The notes under the pieces are model-generated. The model did not search any database, was not told the DNA's origin, and saw nothing but the letters and a program-made list of their open reading frames with translations. A DNA stretch of 64,000 bases from Burkholderia sp. Bp9142 (lineage in GTDB: Bacteria > Pseudomonadota > Gammaproteobacteria > Burkholderiales > Burkholderiaceae): contig NZ_QTPP01000009.1 of assembly GCF_003853415.1 (NCBI RefSeq), positions 1 through 64,000 of the forward strand. The letters run 5' to 3'. The stretch's first letter is position 1. Each line of letters opens with the position of its first letter. A program made the position numbers and the translations under genes. Positions 1 through 9,088 of this stretch are shown here, piece by piece.

Positions 1-237
1 GCGCACATCACGGTGAACAAGAACGCGATCCCGAACGATCCGGAAAAGCCGTTCGTGACGAGCGGCATCCGCCTGGGTTCGCCGGCGATGACGACGCGCG
101 GTTTTGGCGCGGCGGAAGCCGAACAGGTCGGCAACCTGATTGCCGACGTGCTGGAAGCGCCGGAAGATGCGGCGACGATCGAGCGCGTGCGCGCGCAAGT
201 GGCCGAGCTGACCAAGCGTTTCCCGGTCTATCGCTGA
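1..237 (+). CDS. glyA: Serine hydroxymethyltransferase, C-terminal end (partial)
   Basis: This is the 3' end of a gene that begins before the window; the reading frame is open from base 1 to the stop at 235-237. The 78 visible residues include [17 protein letters not shown], a hallmark of the GlyA C-terminal domain, whose Arg contacts the substrate carboxylate. GlyA is a cytosolic PLP enzyme that converts serine and tetrahydrofolate to glycine and methylene-tetrahydrofolate. nrdR starts 6 bp after its stop, the usual glyA-nrdR order in beta-proteobacteria, so the two are probably co-transcribed. Confidence 0.95.
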   Translation, partial: AHITVNKNAIPNDPEKPFVTSGIRLGSPAMTTRGFGAAEAEQVGNLIADVLEAPEDAATIERVRAQVAELTKRFPVYR

Positions 238-243
238 TCCAGC

Positions 244-723
244 ATGCGCTGCCCGTTCTGCCGGCATGAAGACACGCAGGTCGTCGACTCGCGCGTGTCC
301 GAAGATGGCGCCGCGATTCGTCGGCGCCGTCGCTGCTCGGCTTGCGACAAGCGCTTCACGACGTACGAGCGGGTCGAGCTGAATCTGCCGGCCGTCGTGA
401 AGAAGGACGGCAGCCGCACGGAATTCGACCGCCGCAAGATCGTCGCCAGCATGCAACTCGCGCTGCGCAAGCGCCCGGTTGCGGCTGACGCGATCGACGC
501 GGCGGTCGCCCGCATCGAATATCAACTGCTCGCGACCGGCGAGCGTGAAGTGCGTAGCGAGAAGCTCGGCGAACTCGTGATGAACGAGTTGCGCGGTCTC
601 GATACGATTGCCTATGTCCGTTTCGCATCGGTTTACCGCCGGTTCGAGGACGTTTCCGAATTTGCCGACGTGATCGAAGAGTTCCGTCGCGCGTCCCCCT
701 CCAAGCCTCCGCGTAAGCGCTGA
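244..723 (+). CDS. nrdR: Transcriptional repressor NrdR
   Basis: This 159-residue protein has the complete NrdR architecture. An N-terminal zinc ribbon carries Cys3, Cys6, Cys31 and Cys34 (MRCPFC and CSAC), with the basic stretch RRRRR just before the second Cys pair. An ATP-cone follows at about residues 49-139. NrdR senses ATP/dATP and represses ribonucleotide reductase operons by binding NrdR boxes in their promoters. The start follows the glyA stop closely and gives the standard family length. I see no NrdR box inside the window, so its targets lie elsewhere. Confidence 0.97.
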   Translation: MRCPFCRHEDTQVVDSRVSEDGAAIRRRRRCSACDKRFTTYERVELNLPAVVKKDGSRTEFDRRKIVASMQLALRKRPVAADAIDAAVARIEYQLLATGEREVRSEKLGELVMNELRGLDTIAYVRFASVYRRFEDVSEFADVIEEFRRASPSKPPRKR

Positions 724-870
724 CGCGCTGCGTTCGTTCATCGTCTTCTCCGTGGGTTCGGTTCGTGCCGATTGTGTCGGCCGCGATCGCATGTCGCCAG
801 TCGGCCGTCCGGCCAATGGCGCGTGTTCGCTCGCGTCGCTACAGTCGTCGCATCACGTTGACGGAGGGCG

Positions 871-1437
871 ATGGCGATGGGACTGCACCGGCAGGCCGTT
901 GAAAAAAGCATGCGATGCTGCGGCGGCTTCACGCTCGTCGAGTTGATGGTGGCGATCGCGCTGGCGGCCGCGATCGGACTTTACGCAGCCCCTGCATTCG
1001 ATCAGTGGCGCATGCGCGAACGCGTGGATGCCCGCTCTCGCGCGCTGCTCGGTGCGCTGTCGTTCGCGCGCACCGAGGCGGCGCGTCTCGGCGTGCGCGT
1101 CACGCTGTGCAGGGCCGGGCGCGACGGCGACTGCGTGCGTTCCGGCGAGCGGTGCGACCCGGCGGAATGGTCGTGCGGCTGGATCGTCAGCGGGCAGTTC
1201 GACGGGCGGTCGCGCGTGCTGCGGCGCTATCCGAGCGATGTCGACATCGCTGTCGCGGGCGCCGCGCACGATCTGGCGTTCGCGCCGCCGGCGGGCCAGG
1301 TGATCGGCGGGATCAGGCGTTTCGAATTGCGTCCGCAGCGCGCGTTGTCCGGCGACGACGCACGCGTGTCGCGTTGCGTCCGGATCGCGGCGGGCGGCCG
1401 GGCGCGCGTCGTCGCCGGTCGTTGCGACGCGGCATGA
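871..1437 (+). CDS. FimT/GspH-type minor pilin
   Basis: This is the first gene of a five-gene minor-pilin cluster. The 188-residue product has a class III signal with GG before FTLVELMVAIAL: Gly at -1, Phe at +1 and Glu at +5, followed by a hydrophobic helix. The rest matches the GspH/FimT pseudopilin pattern, with a run of RTEAARLGVRVTLC and several Cys residues in the C-terminal domain. Such proteins are processed by PilD and help prime type IV pilus assembly at the inner membrane. An alternative start at 910 would leave a short leader. The stop overlaps the next gene's start as ATGA. Confidence 0.88.
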   Translation: MAMGLHRQAVEKSMRCCGGFTLVELMVAIALAAAIGLYAAPAFDQWRMRERVDARSRALLGALSFARTEAARLGVRVTLCRAGRDGDCVRSGERCDPAEWSCGWIVSGQFDGRSRVLRRYPSDVDIAVAGAAHDLAFAPPAGQVIGGIRRFELRPQRALSGDDARVSRCVRIAAGGRARVVAGRCDAA

Positions 1438-1856
1438 AGCGCGCGCGCAGGTTGATGCACGGCACGTCGCTGCTCGAAGCGGTGCTGGCCCTCGCGCTGC
1501 TCGCGGCCGTGATGCTGGCCGTGGCCGGCAGCCAACTCGCGATGACGCGCGCGCAGCGGGCGACGATCTGGCGTGAACGTGCGCTGTGGCTGGCCGACGC
1601 ACGCATCGAGCGCCGGCACGCCGGCGCAGACGCTGGCGATGGCATCGCGGCGCTCGCGGCCGCGTCGTTGCCCGGCGGCACGATGACGCTCGACGGCGGG
1701 CCGGGCGGTATCCGCTACGTGATGGTCGGCTGGCGCGACGCCGACGCGGCGGCGTCGACGCGATGCGAAGGCGCCGCGGTAACGTTGAAGCCGCCGTCGT
1801 GCGTGCGGATTCCGTTTCAGGAGGCCGAGGCCAATGCCAATACCGATGACCGCTGA
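1434..1856 (+). CDS. PilV-type minor pilin
   Basis: This 140-residue protein starts at an ATG overlapping the stop of the preceding pilin gene. Its N-terminus has a short basic leader, then HG before TSLLEAVLALALLAAV. This gives Gly at -1 and Glu at +5 of a prepilin peptidase site, followed by a single hydrophobic helix. Position two in the cluster and the SLLEAV signature fit PilV, a minor type IV pilin. The C-terminal domain contains two Cys residues, as in many pilins. The frame stays open upstream, but the overlapping ATG is the sensible start. Confidence 0.8.
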   Translation: MKRARRLMHGTSLLEAVLALALLAAVMLAVAGSQLAMTRAQRATIWRERALWLADARIERRHAGADAGDGIAALAAASLPGGTMTLDGGPGGIRYVMVGWRDADAAASTRCEGAAVTLKPPSCVRIPFQEAEANANTDDR

Positions 1857-2679
1857 TCGCCGCATCCGCGCGCATACGCTGCTCGAAGTGCTGATCGCGA
1901 TGACCGTCGGTCTGCTCGTGCTTGCCGCCGCCGGTGCGCTGTATCACGCCCAGCGCGTCGCGCAGCGGCGCGCGGAAGACGGGTTCCGGATGCGCGACGC
2001 GGCCGCGACCGCATTGATGCTGATCGGCCAGCAGATCCAGATGGCCGGGTTTCGCCCGCTCGATGTCGAAGGTGCGTCGTCGTTGCCGCCGGTGTTCGGC
2101 TGTTCCGCGGGGCGCGTGCGAGGCGATGGCACACAGGTGCGCTGCGAAGCCGTGCGCGCAGCATCGGATGCGGTGCTGGTCCGGTATGTCGGCGACGCCG
2201 TGTCGACGTGGCCGACGATCAGCGCCCAGGTGTCGGATTGTCTCGGGCAGGGTGTCGGCCCCCCCGGTGAGCGGCCGCTCGTGGAAAACCGGTTCGACGC
2301 GCATGTCAGTCCGTCGACGGGCGAGCCCGAGCTGTACTGCGAGGGAAGCGGGCGCCCCGGTACGCCGCAACCCGTCGTGTCCGGGATCGACCAGTTGCGC
2401 GTGCGTTATCTGCGTCGTGCAGGCACGCAGTTCGTCGACGCGCACGCGATGGAGGCCGACGACTGGCGCGATGTCGTCGCCGTACATGTGTGCGTGCGAG
2501 CCCGCGGCGAACCGATGCATGAGCCAGCGCGTCATGTCGATTGTGATGGTCGCACCGCCGTTGCGCGGGACGGTCGCGCGCATCTGGTGCTGCATCGAAT
2601 CGTCGCGTTGCGAAACGCCGAGCCTGCAACTGTCGATCCCGTTCGCGATGCGGCGAACGTCCGTGAGGCGTTCCGATGA
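1834..2679 (+). CDS. PilW-type minor pilin
   Basis: This 281-residue protein overlaps the end of the PilV-type gene by 23 bp. The prepilin motif is RIRAHTLLEVLIAMTVG. Counting back from Glu at +5, residue +1 is His and residue -1 is Ala, instead of the usual Phe and Gly. Ala at -1 is the main known tolerated variant, so processing by PilD may be slower. Size, the GLLVLAAAG helix and the later motifs QIQMAGFRPL and VSGIDQLRVRYL match PilW, which works with PilX, PilV and PilE in the pilus-tip complex. The stop overlaps bases just before the next coding region. Confidence 0.85.
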   Translation: MPIPMTADRRIRAHTLLEVLIAMTVGLLVLAAAGALYHAQRVAQRRAEDGFRMRDAAATALMLIGQQIQMAGFRPLDVEGASSLPPVFGCSAGRVRGDGTQVRCEAVRAASDAVLVRYVGDAVSTWPTISAQVSDCLGQGVGPPGERPLVENRFDAHVSPSTGEPELYCEGSGRPGTPQPVVSGIDQLRVRYLRRAGTQFVDAHAMEADDWRDVVAVHVCVRARGEPMHEPARHVDCDGRTAVARDGRAHLVLHRIVALRNAEPATVDPVRDAANVREAFR

Positions 2680-2785
2680 TCCACGCAAACCGGCGCTTCG
2701 TTGCGCCCACGATGCGAATCGCGGCAGGACGTGCGCGGCGGCGTGCCGTGGCGTCTCGCGGCACGCAGCGCTCGGCGGGGGCATC

Positions 2786-3328
2786 ATGCCGAGCCGCGGA
2801 GTAACGTGTTTTCCATCGGCCAGCCGCGGCTGGCGTCGCGACGCCGGCCTTGCACTGCCTGCGGTGATCGCCGTCGGTGCGGCGGTCGCGGCGCTGACCG
2901 GCACATGGTTCGAATCCGCCCTGACGGAATCGCGCCGCACGCGTGCGTTGTCGGACCGGCTGATTGCATTCCACGCGGCCGATGCGGCACTGGCGGCCTG
3001 CACCGGACGACTGCTTCGCGGCGGGGCGCCGTACGTGGACGAATCCGCATCGCCCGCCGAACCGGATGCATGGCGACGTACGCCTGCGCTGGGCGCCGCC
3101 GAGGCATTCGCGCCGTTCGCCTCGTGGCCGATGGCGGCGCAGCCGCCCCGTTGCCTGATCGAGGCGTGGCGAGGCGTCGGTCCGCAAGGTAGTCGTGCTT
3201 ACCTCGTCACCGCGCGTGGCGTCGGCGGCCATGCGTCGAGCGTGGTCTGGCTGCAGAGCCAGGTCGCGCTGCGCGACGGACGCATCGTTGCGCAGCGCTG
3301 GCGTCGCGTCGCGGCGGTGCATCGATGA
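2786..3328 (+). CDS. PilX-type minor pilin
   Basis: This 180-residue protein starts at the ATG at 2786, preceded by a G-rich stretch that could serve as ribosome binding site. The motif DAGLALPAVIAVGAAVAAL gives Gly at -1 and no Glu at +5. Lack of Glu5 is common in PilX and GspK-like tip pilins. The following LIAFHAADAALAACTGRL corresponds to the conserved 'AFxAAEAAL' element of PilX. It sits between the PilW- and PilE-type genes, as in other pilus clusters. The frame is open far upstream with no good start, so the exact N-terminus is uncertain. The stop overlaps the next ATG as ATGA. Confidence 0.75.
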   Translation: MPSRGVTCFPSASRGWRRDAGLALPAVIAVGAAVAALTGTWFESALTESRRTRALSDRLIAFHAADAALAACTGRLLRGGAPYVDESASPAEPDAWRRTPALGAAEAFAPFASWPMAAQPPRCLIEAWRGVGPQGSRAYLVTARGVGGHASSVVWLQSQVALRDGRIVAQRWRRVAAVHR

Positions 3329-3777
3329 ACGGGCCTGTACTGATGCATCGATCGGCGGCGTTCACGTTGCTCGAGCTGATGATCGTACTCGCGATCGTCG
3401 CCGTACTGGCCGGGTGGGGCATCCCGTCGTATCGCGAGCATGTCGCCCGCATGCATCGCACGTCCGCGGTTGCCGCGCTGTATCGCGCTGCCCAGTATCT
3501 CGAAATGCTCGACGGCCCGCTGCCGCGGACGTTGCCGGACGCCTATGCGCGGGCGCCGCCGGACGGGCCGGCCGTCTATCGCGTGGCGCTGCAGCGATCG
3601 GTTGGCGACGATGCGCCGGTCGTCTATGAACTCGTTGCGAGCCCGCTCGATGCAGGGCCGATGCGCGACGACGCATGCGGCGCATTCACGCTGCGTTCGG
3701 ACGGGACGAAGGGCAATGCGGGATCGCGTGACGGAGAGACCGATGCACGGGAGCGGACATGCTGGGCCGCGCGTTGA
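3325..3777 (+). CDS. PilE-type minor pilin
   Basis: This last gene of the pilin operon encodes 150 residues. The prepilin motif is HRSAAFTLLELMIVLAIVAV, with Phe at +1, Glu at +5 and Ala rather than Gly at -1. The 'GIPSYREHV' segment after the helix is typical of PilE-type minor pilins. Two Cys near the C-terminus (DDACGAFTL and RTCWAAR) may form the pilin disulfide loop. It overlaps the PilX-type gene by 4 bp. An alternative ATG at 3343 is possible. No pilY1 adhesin gene follows, although PilY1 usually accompanies these minor pilins. Confidence 0.85.
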   Translation: MNGPVLMHRSAAFTLLELMIVLAIVAVLAGWGIPSYREHVARMHRTSAVAALYRAAQYLEMLDGPLPRTLPDAYARAPPDGPAVYRVALQRSVGDDAPVVYELVASPLDAGPMRDDACGAFTLRSDGTKGNAGSRDGETDARERTCWAAR

Positions 3778-3805
3778 TCACGCCGGCAACGCACGGAAAG
3801 CCCAC

Positions 3806-3838
3806 GAAAAACGCGCAACGGCCCGGGGCCGTGCGCGT
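3806..3838 (-). terminator. Rho-independent terminator of the yqj-type operon
   Basis: Read on the minus strand, an inverted repeat (arms about 3811-3823 and 3827-3838, ACGCGC outer arm) is followed by a run of five T (3807-3811 on the complement). It lies just downstream of the minus-strand membrane protein gene and between two convergent operons. Confidence 0.65.
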
Positions 3839-3851
3839 CTGTCATCACGTG

Positions 3852-4295
3852 TCAGTCGTCGTTCGCGGCAGTTTCGCGCTCGTCGCGCGACTGTTTCCAG
3901 ATCCGGTAGACCTCCCATGCGGCGAAGCCGACGGTGCCCCACTTCAGCGCGGGGCCCGCGCTCGCGCGCAGCAGCGAGCGAACGGGTTTCGCCAGCACGA
4001 GCGACGCGAGCGAACTCAACATCGGATACTGGTTGACGAGTTGGCCGAGGCTCGCGTTCAGGTTCCTGGCGGACTGGCTGAACTTGCTGCCCGACAGGCC
4101 GGGGATGAACACCTTGAGCCAACTGAAGCGCGTGACCGCGTGGCGCATTTCGGCGGCGGCTTCGGCAAGCTCGAGCCGCTCGACCTCGGATCGCAGGATC
4201 AGCAATTCCTTGCGGAGCGCGCGATGCTGCGATGCGCTCCAGTTCGATCGCGACGGATGGGGGCGGGGTGAATTGCCCGTGACGTTCTGGCTCAT
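3852..4295 (-). CDS. Uncharacterised membrane-associated protein (YqjK-position, DUF3318-like)
   Basis: This 147-residue protein is the third gene of a minus-strand operon after the YqjD- and YqjE-type genes, the position of yqjK in enterobacteria. The N-terminal half is a charged helix (RKELLILRSEVERLELAEAA). The middle contains LVNQYPMLSSLASLVLA and a possible amphipathic or membrane segment GTVGFAAWEVYRIW, followed by a charged tail. It resembles proteins annotated DUF3318 in Burkholderiaceae; I am not certain of that family name. A role in membrane or ribosome association under stress is inferred only from its neighbours. Confidence 0.7.
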   Translation of the reverse strand: MSQNVTGNSPRPHPSRSNWSASQHRALRKELLILRSEVERLELAEAAAEMRHAVTRFSWLKVFIPGLSGSKFSQSARNLNASLGQLVNQYPMLSSLASLVLAKPVRSLLRASAGPALKWGTVGFAAWEVYRIWKQSRDERETAANDD

Positions 4296-4338
4296 GGCGC
4301 GTCGGCGAAGTAGGTGAGAGGGGCGAACGCGACTGCGT

Positions 4339-4728
4339 TCACGACTTGCCGCGGAAAATTTCGCGGTCTTTCTCGAGCTCGGCGAGCGTGGTCTCGAACA
4401 CGGTCGGCGCTTCGCGCAGGCCCGAGCGCGCCTTCAGCGCGCATACGATGCCGGCGATCGCGTACAGCGCGGTGATGGCCGCGAGCGACTGCCAGCGATA
4501 GGTGTCCCAGAACGCGATCGCGACGAGCACGGTCAGGCTGATCAGCGCCATCGTCGCGAGCATCATGGCCGCGAGCCCGAGGAACAGCACGCCCATCAGG
4601 CGTTCCTTCTCCTCGGCGAGTTCGATGCCGACGAGTTCGAGGCGCGTCTGCAGGAGGCCGATCGCGGAGCCGACGAGGCGGCGCAGCGGTCCCTGGCCGG
4701 ACGGCTGCGGGTGGGTGTCTGTCGTCAT
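4339..4728 (-). CDS. YqjE/holin superfamily III membrane protein
   Basis: This 129-residue protein has an N-terminal amphipathic region (RRLVGSAIGLLQTRLELVGIELAEEKERL) typical of YqjE (Actinobacterial holin-X, DUF1469). Two hydrophobic segments follow (LGLAAMMLATMALISLTVLVA and LAAITALYAIAGIVC), then a charged tail with FETTLAELEKDREIF. YqjE is an inner-membrane protein of unknown exact function that is co-transcribed with YqjD. Here the yqjD-type gene is upstream and the YqjK-position gene downstream, supporting a three-gene operon. Confidence 0.85.
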   Translation of the reverse strand: MTTDTHPQPSGQGPLRRLVGSAIGLLQTRLELVGIELAEEKERLMGVLFLGLAAMMLATMALISLTVLVAIAFWDTYRWQSLAAITALYAIAGIVCALKARSGLREAPTVFETTLAELEKDREIFRGKS

Positions 4729-4764
4729 GGATGAGGCGCTTGCGCGCGCAGTGAGCGGCTAGGT

Positions 4765-4800
4765 CGAAGCCGGCCGGCGGCGAACCGCCGGCCGGCTTCG
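4765..4800. promoter_or_regulatory. Intercistronic perfect 16-bp hairpin
   Basis: A perfect inverted repeat has arms at 4765-4780 and 4785-4800 (CGAAGCCGGCCGGCGG) around a CGAA tetraloop. It lies between the yqjD-type and yqjE-type genes. No T-run follows on either strand, so it is more likely an RNA stability or partial attenuation element than a simple terminator. Confidence 0.7.
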
Positions 4801-4852
4801 GCACCCATGCGCCGCACCGGGCGGCACATGGGGAGGAACGGCGCCGAGCGCG

Positions 4853-5155
4853 TTACTTGCGGTTGACCAGCAGGCCGATCAGCACGCCGACGCCGGCGGC
4901 GACGCCGATCGACGTCCACGGATGCTCGTGCACGTAGTCGTCGGTCGCGCGCGCGGCCTTCTTGCCTTTCTCGACCACCACGACCTGGACGTCGGTTGCC
5001 TTTTCCTTGGCCTGCTTCAGGCGCGACATGGCTTTCTCGCGCAACTCGGCCGCACGGTCGCCCGTGCTGCTCGCCGCTTGCTTGAGCAGATCCTCGGCGT
5101 CCGCGAGAACGGTTTTGATATCCGACATCAGTTTCTCCTTGTTGATTTCCGACAT
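4853..5155 (-). CDS. YqjD/ElaB family (DUF883) membrane-anchored protein
   Basis: This 100-residue protein has a long charged helix (LADAEDLLKQAASSTGDRAA, then RLKQAKEKA) and a C-terminal membrane anchor GVAAGVGVLIGLLVNRK with GxxxG-like spacing. This is the YqjD/ElaB pattern, and E. coli members tether stationary-phase ribosomes to the inner membrane. I chose the ATG at 5155 because AAGGGAG lies just before it. The frame runs further upstream to 5458 but those residues look non-coding. It is the first gene of the minus-strand operon. Confidence 0.9.
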   Translation of the reverse strand: MSEINKEKLMSDIKTVLADAEDLLKQAASSTGDRAAELREKAMSRLKQAKEKATDVQVVVVEKGKKAARATDDYVHEHPWTSIGVAAGVGVLIGLLVNRK

Positions 5156-5484
5156 TGCAACTCCCTTCATGCTGTCATGCTGCAGGTTCACATCGTAGCG
5201 AAACCCCTGCCTGCTGGCGAGCCGGGACGACACACGGCGGCGGCGCAAGATCGCATGGTAAACGACTCGTAATCGACTCGTAATCATCAACAGAGCCGCA
5301 AACCGTGCGAAAAGTTTCCACCGTGGCCGTCCGTCCTGCCCCGACACCGGGTAAAAATGACAAAAAAGTATGAATATCAAACGGAATAATCGTTCGCACG
5401 GCCCATTGCTTCCCGTAAGCTGATGGACTTTCCCGCGCCACCCAGCGCGCGGTTTCAACCAGCATCGTTCGAGGAGGGAACATC

Positions 5485-6123
<639 letters not shown>

Positions 6124-6170
6124 GCAGCGGCTGACGCATCGGCGGCGCGTGACGAACGCGCGCGCCGATG

Positions 6171-6208
6171 AAAAACGGCCCGCCCGGCAGCGATGCCGGG
6201 CGGGCCGT
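6171..6208. terminator. Bidirectional terminator between peroxiredoxin and gcdH
   Basis: A perfect 13-bp stem (6176-6188 and 6195-6207) closes an AGCGAT hexaloop between two convergent genes. On the minus strand it ends in five T (complement of 6171-6175), and on the plus strand in TGTCGTTT. It should serve both transcripts, more strongly the minus-strand one. Confidence 0.8.
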
Positions 6209-6264
6209 GTCGTTTCGGCGGCGACGATGCGACGCGAAGCGCGCCACGTATCGCACGCGAATGA

Positions 6265-7452
6265 TCAGAAGAATGCCTGGATGCCCGTCTGTGCGCGGCC
6301 GAGGATCAGCGCGTGGATGTCGTGCGTGCCTTCGTAGGTGTTGACCACTTCGAGGTTCACGAGGTGGCGCGCGACGCCGAATTCGTCCGAGATGCCGTTG
6401 CCGCCGAGCATGTCGCGCGCGAGCCGCGCGATATCGAGCGCCTTGCCGCACGAGTTGCGTTTCATGATCGACGTGATCTCGACGGCCGCCGTGCCTTCGT
6501 CCTTCATCCGGCCGAGACGCAGCACGCCCTGCAGGCCGAGCGTGATCTCGGTCTGCATGTCGGCGAGCTTCTTCTGGATCAGCTGGTTCGCGGCGAGCGG
6601 GCGGCCGAACTGCTTGCGATCGAGCACGTACTGGCGCGCGGTGTGCCAGCAGGACTCGGCCGCGCCCAGCGCGCCCCAGGCGATCCCGTAGCGCGCCGAG
6701 TTCAGGCACGTGAACGGGCCGCGCAGGCCGCTCACGTTCGGCATCAGGTTCTCTTCGGGCACGAACACCTCGTCGAGGACGATCTCGCCGGTGATCGACG
6801 CGCGCAGCCCGACCTTGCCGTGGATCGCGGGCGCCGACAGGCCCTTCCAGCCTTTCTCGAGGATGAAGCCGCGGATCGCGTCCTGGCCGTTTTCTTCCAG
6901 CTTCGCCCACACGACGAACACGTCGGCGATCGGCGAGTTCGTGATCCACATCTTCGCGCCGGACAGCGAATAGCCGCCGGGTACCTTCTTCGCGCGCGTG
7001 ACCATGCTGCCCGGGTCGGAGCCGTGGTTCGGCTCGGTCAGCCCGAAGCAGCCGATCCATTCGCCGGTTGCGAGCTTCGGCAGGTATTTCTGCTTCTGCG
7101 CATCGGAGCCGAATTCGAAGATCGGCACCATCACGAGCGACGACTGCACGGACATCATCGAGCGGTAGCCGGAGTCGACGCGCTCGACCTCGCGCGCAAT
7201 CAGGCCGTAGTTCACGTAACTGAGGCCGGGGCCGCCGTATTCTTCCGGAATCGTCGGGCCGAGCAGTCCGACTTCACCCATCTCGCGGAAGATCTCGGCG
7301 TCGGTGCGTTCATGGCGGAACGCCTCGGTGACGCGCGGCGCGAGCTTGTCCTGCGCGTATGCGTGCGCGGCATCGCGCACCATCCGCTCTTCTTCGGTCA
7401 GTTGCTGGTCGAGCAGCAGCGGATCGTCCCAATGAAAAGTTGCGGCGCCCAT
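6265..7452 (-). CDS. gcdH: Glutaryl-CoA dehydrogenase
   Basis: The 395-residue product is an acyl-CoA dehydrogenase of the glutaryl-CoA type, opening [18 protein letters not shown]. It contains [17 protein letters not shown] (FAD and substrate loop), the [18 protein letters not shown] segment and the catalytic-base region YEGTHDIH (Glu about 374). It oxidises and decarboxylates glutaryl-CoA to crotonyl-CoA in lysine, tryptophan and aromatic breakdown. AGGAGATGACACG before the ATG at 7452 supports this start over the longer frame. The divergent IclR gene is its probable regulator. Confidence 0.93.
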   Translation of the reverse strand: MGAATFHWDDPLLLDQQLTEEERMVRDAAHAYAQDKLAPRVTEAFRHERTDAEIFREMGEVGLLGPTIPEEYGGPGLSYVNYGLIAREVERVDSGYRSMMSVQSSLVMVPIFEFGSDAQKQKYLPKLATGEWIGCFGLTEPNHGSDPGSMVTRAKKVPGGYSLSGAKMWITNSPIADVFVVWAKLEENGQDAIRGFILEKGWKGLSAPAIHGKVGLRASITGEIVLDEVFVPEENLMPNVSGLRGPFTCLNSARYGIAWGALGAAESCWHTARQYVLDRKQFGRPLAANQLIQKKLADMQTEITLGLQGVLRLGRMKDEGTAAVEITSIMKRNSCGKALDIARLARDMLGGNGISDEFGVARHLVNLEVVNTYEGTHDIHALILGRAQTGIQAFF

Positions 7453-7581
7453 CGTGTCATCTCCTGTCTGTCGAGTCCCGTGCCGGCGGCTTCGTCGCCT
7501 GGGCCGATGTCTAAAGTTCGCTTGACTGAAGTTCCGCTGTGCGGAACAATGTTTTGCAAATCGAACCCAGTGTAGCATCAG

Positions 7582-8373
7582 ATGACGCTTTCAACCATCG
7601 ACGAAACCACGATCGACGAACGCAAGTTCGTCGTTGCGCTCGCGCGCGGGCTCGACCTGCTGCGCGCATTCCGGCCCGGCGAGACGATGCTCGGCAATCG
7701 CGACTTCGCGGAGCGCACCGGGCTGCCGAAGGCGACGGTGAACCGGCTCGCCTATACGCTGACCGTGCTCGGCTACCTGCGCTACGACGAGACGCTCGGA
7801 AAGTATGCGCTCGACGCCGGCGTGCTGTCGCTCGGCTACGCGCTGCTGTCCGGCTCGGGGACGCTCGACCTCGCGCGGCCGCACATGCAGGCGCTCGCGC
7901 GCGAGATCGGCGCGGCTGTGTCGCTCGGCTGCCGCGACGGGCTCGACATGATCTACCTGGAGACGATCCGCAGCGAAACCGCGCTGACGCTCGGGCTCGC
8001 GCCCGGCTCGCGGCTGTCGATGCTGACGAGCTCGATGGGGCGCGCGTACCTGGCCGTGCAGCCGGAGGACGTGCGCCGCGCGCTCTATGCGGATCTGCAC
8101 CGGGCGGCGGGCGGCGCGGCCGATGCGGATGCGCTCGTCGCGGCCGCGCAGGATGCGGTGGCCGAATTCTCCGCGGGCGGATGCTGCTATTCGTTCCGCG
8201 CATGGCACATGGACGTGAACGCGGCGGCCGTGCCGTTTCGCGAGCCGCGCGAGGGGCGCTGGCTGATCCTGAGCTGCAGCGGGCCTGCGTCGTCGATGGA
8301 CGAGCAGGTGTTCCGCACGCAGGTCGGGCCGAAGCTGAAGGCGCTCGCGCAGCGGCTCGGGCAGACGGTCTGA
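7582..8373 (+). CDS. IclR family transcriptional regulator
   Basis: This 263-residue protein has an N-terminal winged helix (residues about 12-75, with [19 protein letters not shown] as recognition region) and a C-terminal IclR effector domain ending in a typical [15 protein letters not shown]. Four Cys are present in the effector domain (GCRDG, GGCCYSF, SCSGP). It is divergent from gcdH with only about 130 bp between starts, so it likely controls gcdH in response to a lysine- or aromatic-derived metabolite. The effector cannot be read from sequence. Confidence 0.92.
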   Translation: MTLSTIDETTIDERKFVVALARGLDLLRAFRPGETMLGNRDFAERTGLPKATVNRLAYTLTVLGYLRYDETLGKYALDAGVLSLGYALLSGSGTLDLARPHMQALAREIGAAVSLGCRDGLDMIYLETIRSETALTLGLAPGSRLSMLTSSMGRAYLAVQPEDVRRALYADLHRAAGGAADADALVAAAQDAVAEFSAGGCCYSFRAWHMDVNAAAVPFREPREGRWLILSCSGPASSMDEQVFRTQVGPKLKALAQRLGQTV

Positions 8374-8499
8374 GACGGACGCCGCGAGCACGCGCGTCGC
8401 CGGTTCTCCGGAACGGGGAAAGCGCGCGGCCGCCGGTTGCACCGCGCGCGAACCGCGCTCATCATCGTTGCCCGGCTTCCCGACATGACGAGGTTCGCG

Positions 8500-8910
8500 A
8501 TGCCACACCCGGAAACGATGGAAGGCGGTTGCGCATGCGGTTCGATCCGCTACCGGATCGCCGGCATTCCGGCTGACGCAGGCTTTTGCCATTGCCGGCT
8601 CTGCCAGCGCACGACGGGCGCGGCGGTGGTCGCGTCGGCATCGGTGCCGATCGACGCATTCGAGTACCTGCAGGGCGAGCCGACGGTCTATGCGTCGAGC
8701 GCATGGGGCGAGCGGCGCTTCTGCGGCCGCTGCGGCGCGCAGCTCGAGTACCGGCTGGCCGATGCGCCGACGACCGTGGAAATCAACTATGCGACGCTTG
8801 ACGAGCCGTCGCGGCTGCGTGCCGCGTGGCACGTCTGGTACGGGGCCCGTTTCCCGGGCATCGAGATCGACGACGATCTGCCGAAATACGACGACGGTGG
8901 ACGAGCGTAG
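8500..8910 (+). CDS. GFA family (glutathione-dependent formaldehyde-activating-like) zinc protein
   Basis: This protein of about 136 residues has the GFA/CENP-V zinc-binding layout: GGCACGSIRY, GFCHCRLCQRTTGA and FCGRCGAQLEYRL supply the Cys ligands. The first known member was thought to catalyse formation of S-hydroxymethylglutathione, but most GFA proteins have no proven reaction. I chose the ATG at 8500 because AGG lies 6 bp before it; an ATG at 8485 is the alternative. It is transcribed with or just after the IclR gene but is probably unrelated in function. Confidence 0.88.
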   Translation: MPHPETMEGGCACGSIRYRIAGIPADAGFCHCRLCQRTTGAAVVASASVPIDAFEYLQGEPTVYASSAWGERRFCGRCGAQLEYRLADAPTTVEINYATLDEPSRLRAAWHVWYGARFPGIEIDDDLPKYDDGGRA

Positions 8911-9088
8911 GCGGCCGTCGGCGTCGATGCGCCGCCAGCGAATCCGCGAGCAGGCGCGTTCGATCTTGCCGCGCGAGCGGACCAGGAACCGGCCGGCATC
9001 GGGTGACGAGGCACGCTGACACCCGATTCCTGCAGCAATACGACATCGCAATCCGCCGTCCGGCGCGCCTGTCAGTCACGCGCCCGGC

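Noticed and set aside
853..3003. A 716-residue minus-strand open frame opposite the pilin genes
   Set aside because: Arg/Ala/His-rich composition typical of antisense frames; the plus strand carries five prepilin motifs.
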